DNA from: an uncultured Clostridia bacterium
Lineage (GTDB): Bacteria; Bacillota; Clostridia; Christensenellales; CAMQZB01
Direction of reading: 5' to 3'
NCBI GenBank assembly: GCA_947039455.1
Contig: CAMQZB010000003.1
Location: 40,718-104,717, forward strand
Length of the DNA stretch: 64,000 nucleotides
Below, in pieces: positions 20,660 through 28,559 of the stretch (the stretch's first letter is position 1; each line of letters opens with the position of its first letter). The position numbers and the translations under genes were made by a program. The notes under the pieces are model-generated. The model did no database searches, was not told the DNA's origin, and was given only the letters and a program-made list of their open reading frames with translations.

Positions 20660-22228
20660 ATGAAATACGCTAAACTAACGGTGGTAATGAGAGACGAAAC
20701 GCAGAGCAAGGTTCTTGGTATTGTAAATTTAGAAAATATGGGCGGGCAATCAAAAGTTTCTTGCGGACTTCGTATTCCTAAATTCGATTACTTGCAATTC
20801 ACTTTTAATAACGGAAAAGTATACTTTTTAAAAATTTCACCAACTGAAACGGCCAAAGTGGATTTTGAGTGTTCAGAATATAGCTGTTCATGTGTGAAAA
20901 ACGGAAATGTTCTTGCAAAGGGTCATACTTCAAGATTTGCTTATCCAAATCCGCAACTTATTAAGTACATGAACGAGTATGTAAGGGACGAAAAGAATTT
21001 CTTCGCTGAAGTTTCTTCCGACCTTGACGCTTTTGAAGGCAAGGTTGCTACATATAATTACTATGAAAACGAGCTTCCAAAAGATGTAGCGAAAGACGCT
21101 GAAAAGATTGTTGAAACCGTTATGTTAAGAAATAAAAATAACGAAAATAGGTTGAGTGATAATGAAAAAGAGAATGCTAAAACGAGTGCTGTTGAAAAAA
21201 ACTGTGGCAAAAAAGAAGATTGTTCTTATGAAAAAGAAAACTGCCATAGCGGAAGATTAGAACCCCAAAGATGTCCTATGGATACAGCGTGTCCTAACTA
21301 TGAAAGACCGCTTACTGATTATATTGAACCACAGAAATGTCCTATGGATACAGCATGTCCAAATTATGAAAGACCGCTTACTGATTATATCGAACCCCAA
21401 AGATGTCCTTTGGATACAGCGTGTCCAAATTATGAAAGACCGCTTACTGATTATATCGAACCACAAAAATGTCCTATGGATACAGTATGTCCGCCATATG
21501 ATATTCCAATGCAAAAGCGTCCAATGTTTGGCGAAATTCCCATGGAAGTTCCTGCAATGTTTGGTAAACCACCAATGGAAAATTGTCCAATAAATGGTGA
21601 AGTTCCAATGAACGGATTCTATCCATATAATGAATGCCCAACACGCCATGAATCGCCACTGTGTCAAAAACCTAGCACTTATTTTGAGCCACAAAGATGT
21701 CCAATGGACACTGTTTGTTCAGAAATGGGTGGTGCAGAACATGATATGACAGCATATCATGAAGGACACCATCACCATGAAAATCATAACCACAACGACG
21801 CAGTAATTCCTGATATGAACAAACCACAAATTGAAGAAAAGCCTGCACCAGCAATGCCAAAATATGATTTCAAGGATCAAACAAAGAAAAATAATGATGA
21901 AAAAGCGGATTTCTATTTTGAAATTAAAGAACAGCTTGATCATTTGTTTGAAACATTTAAAGAGGACGCATATCTGAACGAGATAATTCCATCATCAAAA
22001 TGGGTGAAAGTAACCTATGATGAAAGCGGAAAAAGTTATTCTGTGGGACTTCTGACTGATAGTGAAGAAGTGGTTTTCATAGGCTATGGAGTGGAAGGAA
22101 CTTACGCAAGTACACCGCCAAAAGAGTTGAACAAAAACGCACAATGGGTACCACTTGATTTTGCAAAACCACAAGAAAAAGGCTATTGGATGATTTACCA
22201 ATCAGCGAAAGACGGTCAAAATCTTTGA
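20660..22228 (+). CDS. uncharacterised Cys/His-rich repeat protein (522 aa)
   Basis: SD aaggag; 22-aa repeats EPQ(R/K)CP(M/L)DTACPNYERPLTDYI; His-rich HEGHHHHENHNHN. Confidence 0.85.
   Translation: MKYAKLTVVMRDETQSKVLGIVNLENMGGQSKVSCGLRIPKFDYLQFTFNNGKVYFLKISPTETAKVDFECSEYSCSCVKNGNVLAKGHTSRFAYPNPQLIKYMNEYVRDEKNFFAEVSSDLDAFEGKVATYNYYENELPKDVAKDAEKIVETVMLRNKNNENRLSDNEKENAKTSAVEKNCGKKEDCSYEKENCHSGRLEPQRCPMDTACPNYERPLTDYIEPQKCPMDTACPNYERPLTDYIEPQRCPLDTACPNYERPLTDYIEPQKCPMDTVCPPYDIPMQKRPMFGEIPMEVPAMFGKPPMENCPINGEVPMNGFYPYNECPTRHESPLCQKPSTYFEPQRCPMDTVCSEMGGAEHDMTAYHEGHHHHENHNHNDAVIPDMNKPQIEEKPAPAMPKYDFKDQTKKNNDEKADFYFEIKEQLDHLFETFKEDAYLNEIIPSSKWVKVTYDESGKSYSVGLLTDSEEVVFIGYGVEGTYASTPPKELNKNAQWVPLDFAKPQEKGYWMIYQSAKDGQNL
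21260..21512 (+). repeat. intragenic 66-bp tandem repeat (3 full copies + partial fourth)
   Basis: Copies start at 21260, 21326, 21392, 21458; a dispersed copy near 21686. Confidence 0.95.
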
Positions 22229-22830
22229 GAAAATACGACTTCGGAATTTTCTTATCAATAGTGTTTTGCATTTTAGTCCTATCAATGTTCGGCGGAGTAA
22301 TTCAAACTTCCACAACGGTTGCAAGCCAAGAATACTACATCGTGTATAACCACGTTGGAAATTCAATGAGCGAAGCGAAAACTTTAGCAACCACAGTGAA
22401 AATGTCAGGTGGAGCAGGTTATGTAATTGAAAAAAACAAGAAATTTTATGTAACACTTTGTGCTTATCAAAACAAAGAAGACGCAACAGAAGTGGCAAAT
22501 AAAAATCAAGGAAGTGACGTAATGAAATATGGAGTGGAGTTCGACAGCGTAACAAATGACGATTTCAAGAAAGAAATTTTTGATATCGCAAACAAATTAT
22601 ACGGGCTAGCTATGGAATACGAATCTAAAGCAATCACTGAAGAACAAGTGAAAGCGCAGGTTTCTATATTGAAAAAACAGCTAGAAGATAAGTTTTCTGG
22701 TGACCAAAGTTCATACAGCGAAAAACTCTATTTTCACTTAACATCTCTTGACAACATAATCAACGCAAGCGAAAGCAACCTATGTTGGATCTTGAGATAT
22801 GAGCAAATAAAATTTATTGTAACTTGTTAG
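22225..22830 (+). CDS. single-pass membrane protein with SPOR-like extracytoplasmic domain
   Basis: In-frame TTG overlapping upstream stop (TTGA); RKYDFGIFLSIVFCILVLSMFGG TM; YYIVYNHVGN...A..LA...GGAGYVI SPOR-like pattern. Confidence 0.65.
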   Translation: MRKYDFGIFLSIVFCILVLSMFGGVIQTSTTVASQEYYIVYNHVGNSMSEAKTLATTVKMSGGAGYVIEKNKKFYVTLCAYQNKEDATEVANKNQGSDVMKYGVEFDSVTNDDFKKEIFDIANKLYGLAMEYESKAITEEQVKAQVSILKKQLEDKFSGDQSSYSEKLYFHLTSLDNIINASESNLCWILRYEQIKFIVTC

Positions 22831-22873
22831 GCATAATAAAAATCTTTCCTAAATGTTATATTAATATATAGTA

Positions 22874-22912
22874 AAACTGCGTAAATATTAATTTGTTTAC
22901 GCTGTTTTTTTT
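22874..22912 (+). terminator. intrinsic terminator
   Basis: AACtGCGTAAA / TTTACGCtGTT plus T8. Confidence 0.85.
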
Positions 22913-23013
22913 GTTAAATTACCGAAAACTACCCTAAAAACAACCAAAATTATTGAAAAATGCTATATTTCTATAGAATTTTGTTTAATTTATATGATAA
23001 TTTGAGTAATTGC

Positions 23014-23042
23014 TTGACAAAAAAAATGCATTTTGTTAAAAT
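23014..23042 (+). promoter_or_regulatory. promoter of hydrogenase gene
   Basis: TTGACA - 17 nt - TAAAAT. Confidence 0.65.
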
Positions 23043-23138
23043 TATAACGAATAAGAGTATAGATAGGCGATTACTTAACTATTTATCTGAATGATATGTG
23101 GAAAAGTATGATAGATTTGAAGATATGAGGAGAAAACA

Positions 23139-24587
23139 ATGGCAAAAAACAATAAATTTGATACTCAGATACAAGTTCTGAAATATAGAACTATAAGAGC
23201 GATAATTAGAGCTATAGATGCAGGAACTACTGCTACAATGTATGTGGATATTCCAAAGCATATCGCTCCAGGACCTGTTTCTACAATGCGTTGTTGCGTA
23301 TATAAAGAACGTGCAATTTTGCAAGAGAGAATGAAAATTGTGATGGGCGGTGACAAAACCAATCCTAACACAATTGAAGTTATAAAAATAGGTTGCGACG
23401 AATGTCCAGCTGGTGGAATTTACGTTACGCCTGCCTGTCGTGGTTGCTTGCTTCACGCTTGCCAAGAGAGTTGTCCTAAAGATGCAATTACTTTTGATAA
23501 AGATTTGCATGCTAAAGTTGATGAGAAAAAGTGTATTGAATGTGGAAAATGCGTAAACGCTTGCCCATACGGTGCTATAATTAAAATGCACAGACCATGT
23601 ATTGCTGCTTGCCCAGCTGGTGCAATCAACATGGACGCGGACAAACGGGCTGATATTGACAATGATAAGTGTATTGAGTGTGGAAAATGTGCGTACATGT
23701 GCCCATTTGGTGCAATACAAGATAAGTCGGAAATCACTGATGTTATTAAACTTTTAAACGACTCAGACAACAGCAAAAACTACAAAATTTATGCAGTTAT
23801 TGCCCCTTCTATCGTGTCACAATTTAAACATGCGAAAATCGAGCAAATCGTTACAGGTATTCATCAACTTGGATTCTGTGAAGTGGTGGAAGCTGCTCTT
23901 GGTGCGGATATTACTTTGTACAGAGAAGCTGCTGAATGGCAAGAAAGAGGTATTTTGACTACTTCTTGCTGTCCGTCATTTGTTATGTATATTGAAAAAC
24001 ACTTCCCTGAACTTGTGCAATATATCAGCCATACTCCATCACCAATGATTGAAACGGCAAGGTTGCTTAAAGCGAAAGACCCTACTGCCAAATGCGTATT
24101 CATCGGGCCTTGCTCATCAAAGAAAAAGGAACATCAGTTGCCGAAAACTGAAGGAATGATTGATTATGTTCTTTCTTTTGAAGAATTGCAAGCGTTCTTG
24201 TCAGCAAGAAAAATCGATGTTGCTCATCTAGAAGAAACTGTTCTTGACGATGCCTCTTTCTATGGTAGAATTTTTGCAAGATCAGGCGGTATCGTTCAAG
24301 GCTTAACTAATATCGCTAATGAACAAAACATTCAAGGGTTAGAGCCTATTCAAATGAACGGTATTTCTGAATGTAAGGTGAATTTGCTTAAACTAAAACT
24401 TGGAAAAGCTACGGCAAACTTCTTCGAGGGTATGGCGTGCGACGGTGGTTGTGTAAACGGCGCTTTGTGCTTAACTCATGACAAACGTAACGTTGTTGAT
24501 GTTGATAAATACGGTTCTTCTGCTAAAGAAAAAACTATCCACAATTCAGTTAAACAATGGCGTATTGCACATAATATCAACGATTAA
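23139..24587 (+). CDS. [FeFe] hydrogenase (putative group B-like) with ferredoxin-type 4Fe-4S domains
   Basis: CIECGKCVNACP and CIECGKCAYMCP clusters; H-cluster motifs TSCCPSFV, GPCSSKKKE, FEGMACDGGCVNGA. Confidence 0.88.
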   Translation: MAKNNKFDTQIQVLKYRTIRAIIRAIDAGTTATMYVDIPKHIAPGPVSTMRCCVYKERAILQERMKIVMGGDKTNPNTIEVIKIGCDECPAGGIYVTPACRGCLLHACQESCPKDAITFDKDLHAKVDEKKCIECGKCVNACPYGAIIKMHRPCIAACPAGAINMDADKRADIDNDKCIECGKCAYMCPFGAIQDKSEITDVIKLLNDSDNSKNYKIYAVIAPSIVSQFKHAKIEQIVTGIHQLGFCEVVEAALGADITLYREAAEWQERGILTTSCCPSFVMYIEKHFPELVQYISHTPSPMIETARLLKAKDPTAKCVFIGPCSSKKKEHQLPKTEGMIDYVLSFEELQAFLSARKIDVAHLEETVLDDASFYGRIFARSGGIVQGLTNIANEQNIQGLEPIQMNGISECKVNLLKLKLGKATANFFEGMACDGGCVNGALCLTHDKRNVVDVDKYGSSAKEKTIHNSVKQWRIAHNIND

Positions 24588-24596
24588 TTTTGTTGG

Positions 24597-24703
24597 TTCG
24601 TAAGTGATATGAGGCTTAGCCTCAAACTCCACAAGGGGTTTCTCCCCTTGACCCCACAAGGGCTTTGCCCCTTGACCCCACAAGGGGTTTCTCCCCTTGA
24701 CCC
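24597..24703 (+). repeat. GC-rich hairpin repeat element, copy 1
   Basis: TTCGTAAG..ATGAGGCTTAGCCTCAAACTCCACAAGGGGTTTCTCCCCTTGACCCC..., three CAAGGG(G)...CCCCTTG units of ~24-25 bp. Confidence 0.9.
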
Positions 24704-24786
24704 GAAAAAGGAACTTTTTCTTTGCCCATCGAGTTTATTTGTGGGGTCATGATTTGTTTTTAAGCGAGATTCGCTTTTTATAGTTG

Positions 24787-24820
24787 AAAAACCACCAATG
24801 CTTATAGCTTGGTGGTTTTT
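24787..24820. terminator. bidirectional terminator
   Basis: AAAAACCACCA / TGGTGGTTTTT between convergent genes. Confidence 0.9.
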
Positions 24821-24859
24821 GGTTTTATTTTATGGGTAATAAGTTTTCTTTTGTGTAAG

Positions 24860-25297
24860 TTAGCGTACGCGACCCACTAGGTAGTCAAGGGTGCATTCTA
24901 GGTAATCGGATATTTTTGATAGTGATGATAATCTTGGTTCACCACCTTTTTTCCAATTTTGTATAAGATTGTTGGAAAGTTTTAGAGTTTTAATCATTCT
25001 GTATTCAGTAATTTCTTTTTCTTTTAAATTAATTTTTAATGAATTTAAAAAATTATACTCAATAAATTTCATAGTTTCAGTATCAATTTCAATTCTTCCA
25101 GATAAAAATTCTATAGAACAATTAAAGTAGTTTTTTAGTGTCATTAATGTAGACAAAGTAACATCTGAATTGTGTAATACCCATTTAGATACAGCGGAAG
25201 AATTAATTCCCAACGCGTTAGCAAGAATTGTTGGAGTTAACTCGTTTTCCTCCATTAATTCAGTGAGCCTAATATTAAAACAAATTCTATCATTCAT
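24860..25297 (-). CDS. XRE-like regulator with two tandem HTH domains
   Basis: Two alignable ~50-aa halves ending IEFLSGRIE and LDYLVGRVR; SD gaggtg before ATG at 25297. Confidence 0.8.
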   Translation of the reverse strand: MNDRICFNIRLTELMEENELTPTILANALGINSSAVSKWVLHNSDVTLSTLMTLKNYFNCSIEFLSGRIEIDTETMKFIEYNFLNSLKINLKEKEITEYRMIKTLKLSNNLIQNWKKGGEPRLSSLSKISDYLECTLDYLVGRVR

Positions 25298-25326
25298 GGT
25301 ATACACCTCATAAAGAAATTATGTAC

Positions 25327-25362
25327 AATATTGGACGGAAATAGTTGACACCGTCCGATATT
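25327..25362. promoter_or_regulatory. operator-like inverted repeat
   Basis: AATATTGGACGG - 12 nt - CCGTCCGATATT (one mismatch); outer C/G pair extends it. Confidence 0.75.
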
Positions 25363-25373
25363 GATGCTATAAT
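25345..25373 (+). promoter_or_regulatory. perfect-consensus sigma-A promoter
   Basis: TTGACA - exactly 17 nt - TATAAT. Confidence 0.9.
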
Positions 25374-25379
25374 GTGATA

Positions 25380-25558
25380 GTACGAATGAAGTGTGTCCCT
25401 AAAGGTACAAATGAATACGTATATTTTTTCCCCTTAATTACATATGAAAGTAAATTTGCGAAGATTTACTGATTTACAAAAGATAATGTAGTTTCGAAAC
25501 AAGATGACACAATATACAAAAGATAAAAAGGTTCTGCTAGTTTTAGTGGAACTTTTTT
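25380..25558 (+). ncRNA. candidate small RNA or mini-mRNA (approx. 180 nt)
   Basis: Lies between perfect promoter and strong terminator (25531-25558); contains hairpin and 12-bp direct repeats; only a 28-aa ORF. Confidence 0.6.
25531..25558 (+). terminator. intrinsic terminator of orphan transcript
   Basis: GTTCTGCTA / TAGTGGAAC (two G-U) plus T6. Confidence 0.85.
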
Positions 25559-25604
25559 CTTCATCAAAATTAATTAAAAATATTTTAAGAAAGTAGTTAA
25601 AATC

Positions 25605-25635
25605 ACTTTACTTCTTTAGCGAAGTAAAGTATAAT
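25605..25635 (+). promoter_or_regulatory. promoter with embedded perfect palindrome
   Basis: ACTTTACTTC-tttagc-GAAGTAAAGT spanning a TTTACT-17-TATAAT promoter. Confidence 0.65.
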
Positions 25636-25701
25636 GAGTGTAATAATAAATGAAAATAAAAAATAATTGAAATTAAAGGTAATATAAAAATAAGAGAGGT
25701 A

Positions 25702-26529
25702 ATGGAAATGAAAAAAAGCGTTATAAGTTTTGTGTTGGTAATTGGAATGGTGTTCACAATGGCACTTGGAATGACAGGTTGCGGTGGGGAAGAAGTTAGT
25801 GATTGGGATTATATTGTTGAAAAGGGAACACTTATTGTGGGGTATGACAACGCATTTGCACCTATGGGTTTTGTGGATTTGGAAACTAAAAAAGACGTGG
25901 GGTTTGATTTAGATTTAGCGATGGCTGTTGGGGAAAAACTTGGAATTGAAATTGTTCTAAAACCTATCACATGGACAACGAAAGAGTTGGAGCTAAAGTC
26001 AAAGACTATCGATTTAATTTGGAATGGTTACACAATCACTCCTGAACGTGAAAATATGGTTGACTTCACGATTCCATACATGCAAAATCAGCAAGTGGTT
26101 GTTATCAACAAAAAGAACGCAGAAAAATATACAACTTTTGAATCTATGAAGGGTGCTAAAACAATGGCGCAAGCGGGTTCAACGGCTATGGGTGCTATTG
26201 CAAGCAACGAGTTTATGAAAGACAACGATCTAAAAACTCTTGATCAAAACCCACTTATTTTAAAAGAATTACAGTTTGGTTATGTTGATGTTGCTGTTAT
26301 GGATTACGTAGTGGTAAATTATTTATTAGCTCAAACTGAAAACGGTATTGCTGAAGATTTGATGATAGTTGAAGGGTTGGAGTTGGCTAGTGAAGAGTAC
26401 GGAATAGGTGCGAGAAAAGATTCTGATACTACTGAAAAAATCAATGAAGCATTGTTGGAACTAAAAGAGGACGGCACTTTGGCTGAAATAGCTAAAAAGT
26501 GGGGACTTGAAGATTTGTGTTTGGTGTAA
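25702..26529 (+). CDS. polar amino-acid ABC transporter, substrate-binding lipoprotein
   Basis: Lipobox TGCG; IVGYDNAFAPMGF; SBP family 3 pattern. Confidence 0.9.
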   Translation: MEMKKSVISFVLVIGMVFTMALGMTGCGGEEVSDWDYIVEKGTLIVGYDNAFAPMGFVDLETKKDVGFDLDLAMAVGEKLGIEIVLKPITWTTKELELKSKTIDLIWNGYTITPERENMVDFTIPYMQNQQVVVINKKNAEKYTTFESMKGAKTMAQAGSTAMGAIASNEFMKDNDLKTLDQNPLILKELQFGYVDVAVMDYVVVNYLLAQTENGIAEDLMIVEGLELASEEYGIGARKDSDTTEKINEALLELKEDGTLAEIAKKWGLEDLCLV

Positions 26530-26535
26530 AGATAA

Positions 26536-27180
26536 ATGGAACAGTTTTTTGATGTTACAATAATATTATTACAAGGTTTTTGGACAAATATTTTAATATT
26601 TGCACTGACTTTGTTAATATCAATCCCACTTGGGTTAGTAGTAACTTTTGGCTCAATGTCAAAGTTCAAACCGTTGGCATATCTATCGAAAATTTTGGTT
26701 TGGATAGTTAGAGGTACGCCACTAATGCTACAAATTTTCATAATATACTATATTCCAGGGTTTCTTGGAATACCTGCAAGCTCACAACTAACATCGGTGA
26801 TAATCGCCTTTGCAGTAAACTACGCTTTCTATTTTTCTGAAATATATCGTGGAGGAATTGAAGGTGTACCGAAAGGACAATATGAAGCGGGCATGGTTTT
26901 AGGTATGACAAAACCGCAAATTTTTAAGAATATAATTTTATTGCAAGTGGCGAAAAAAATTGTGCCATCAATGAGTAATGAAGTAATCACACTGGTAAAG
27001 GATACATCGTTAGCAAGCGTAATTGGGCTTACGGAAATCATTAAATCTTCAACACAATTAATGTCTTCTCCGGGTATACTTTATCCGCTTTTCTACTCAG
27101 GAATTTTCTTCCTAGTATTTAACGGTATCGTAACCCTTGGGCTAAACAAAATTGAAAAGAAATTCAGTTACTATAATTAA
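26536..27180 (+). CDS. amino-acid ABC transporter permease
   Basis: RGTPLMLQIFIIYY, YFSEIYRGGIEGVPKGQYEAG. Confidence 0.92.
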   Translation: MEQFFDVTIILLQGFWTNILIFALTLLISIPLGLVVTFGSMSKFKPLAYLSKILVWIVRGTPLMLQIFIIYYIPGFLGIPASSQLTSVIIAFAVNYAFYFSEIYRGGIEGVPKGQYEAGMVLGMTKPQIFKNIILLQVAKKIVPSMSNEVITLVKDTSLASVIGLTEIIKSSTQLMSSPGILYPLFYSGIFFLVFNGIVTLGLNKIEKKFSYYN

Positions 27181-27192
27181 GGAGAAAAATGT

Positions 27193-27984
27193 ATGCTAGA
27201 AATAAATAATTTAACAAAAAAATTCGGAGCAGTTGAAGTTCTGAAAGGTATTACGTTTTCTTTGAATAAAGGCGAGATTGTTGCAGTAATTGGTTCATCG
27301 GGAAGTGGAAAATCAACACTTCTTCGTTGTATTAATTTCTTGGAAAAAGCGGACTCTGGAGAAATCATTGTTGACGGCGAAATCATATATAAAACTGGTG
27401 ACGTAATAGGTAATGATGCGGAAATGAGAGAGAAAAGACTACACTTTGGATTAGTTTTTCAAGCCTTTAATTTGTTTCCACAATTGTCTATATTAAAGAA
27501 TATCACGCTAGCTCTTGATGTGGCGGATAAAGCTCGATGTAAGAAAAAGCAGATTTCTAAAGTAGAGCTGTCTATTGCTTCAGAGAAAAACAAGCAACAA
27601 GGAATGAAAATATTAGAAGAAGTTGGATTGACGGAAAAGATAGATGCTTATCCATTTCAGCTGTCAGGAGGGCAACAACAACGTGTTGCAATCGCTCGTG
27701 CCTTGGCTCTTAGTCCTGATATTTTGTGCTTCGACGAACCAACATCAGCACTTGACCCTGAACTTACTGGAGAGGTTTTGCGAGTAATAAAAGGTTTGAA
27801 ATCACCTGATAATACAATGATTATTGTTACCCATGAAATGGAATTTGCCAAAAACGTAGCGGACAAAATCATCTTTATGTCAGAGGGTATTATTGAAGAA
27901 ATAGGTACGCCGAAAGAAATTTTCGAAAACCCACAATCAGAAAAGACCAAAAATTTTCTTAAACAATACTTCAATAAACACTAA
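27193..27984 (+). CDS. amino-acid ABC transporter ATP-binding protein
   Basis: [41 protein letters not shown]. Confidence 0.95.
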   Translation: MLEINNLTKKFGAVEVLKGITFSLNKGEIVAVIGSSGSGKSTLLRCINFLEKADSGEIIVDGEIIYKTGDVIGNDAEMREKRLHFGLVFQAFNLFPQLSILKNITLALDVADKARCKKKQISKVELSIASEKNKQQGMKILEEVGLTEKIDAYPFQLSGGQQQRVAIARALALSPDILCFDEPTSALDPELTGEVLRVIKGLKSPDNTMIIVTHEMEFAKNVADKIIFMSEGIIEEIGTPKEIFENPQSEKTKNFLKQYFNKH

Positions 27985-28018
27985 AATTTAGTGAAAATTC
28001 CAATAAATACAAAAAAAA

Positions 28019-28060
28019 TAGGCACTTTAGTAAATTAATTTGTTAATGTGTGCCTTTTTT
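28019..28060 (+). terminator. intrinsic terminator after ABC cassette
   Basis: AGGCAC...GTGCCT plus T-tract. Confidence 0.7.
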
Positions 28061-28124
28061 GTTGATTTGTTTAAAGATTCTTGTTAGAATAGAAATGAAA
28101 TATTTATAAAACGAGGATTTTATT

Positions 28125-28421
28125 ATGGACAGCAGTAAATTAGAATTTATGAAAAGTGAACTTTTCGAAACAATATCTAAACTTAACAGCGTAGAAGATT
28201 GTAAAAATTTCTTATCAGATTTGTGTACGATAAACGAAATTGAGCAAATGGCACAAAGAATTTGCGCAGCTAGACTTTTGATTGAAAAGAAAACTTACAA
28301 TCAAGTAATAGCGGAAACGGATATATCATCAGCAACTTTATCAAGAGTTTCAACCTGTGTTAGACATGGTGCGGGTGGTTATACGAAATTCGTGCAACCA
28401 AGAGCTATTGAAGAATTATAA
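28125..28421 (+). CDS. TrpR-like YerC/YecD family regulator
   Basis: FLSDLCTINEIEQMAQRICAARLLIEKKTYNQVIAETDISSATLSRVSTCVRHGAGGY. Confidence 0.9.
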   Translation: MDSSKLEFMKSELFETISKLNSVEDCKNFLSDLCTINEIEQMAQRICAARLLIEKKTYNQVIAETDISSATLSRVSTCVRHGAGGYTKFVQPRAIEEL

Positions 28422-28454
28422 GAAATTAAGATTAAAAATTAAATAAAAATATTA

Positions 28455-28491
28455 AAACAGGGTAAATCAAGTATGGTTTACCCTGTTTTTT
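28455..28491 (+). terminator. intrinsic terminator
   Basis: AAACAGGGTAAA / TTTACCCTGTTT plus T. Confidence 0.9.
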
Positions 28492-28559
28492 GCAAAATAG
28501 GGTTTTTCACTATGATATTTAATAATAGTGTGATATATTTTATTAATATGAGGTGAATT

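Noticed and set aside
21257-21694. Minus-strand 145-aa ORF and + frame 97-aa ORF inside the repeat protein gene
   Set aside because: Produced by the 66-bp repeats lacking stops in other frames; Trp/Ile-rich translations have no RBS and mirror the real gene.
23079-23720. Minus-strand 213-aa ORF antisense to the hydrogenase
   Set aside because: Ser/Thr/Cys-rich shadow ORF of the ferredoxin-type coding region; real gene is on + with clear motifs.
24625-24703. CRISPR-like short repeats
   Set aside because: Units are contiguous self-complementary hairpins with no unique spacers and no cas genes nearby.
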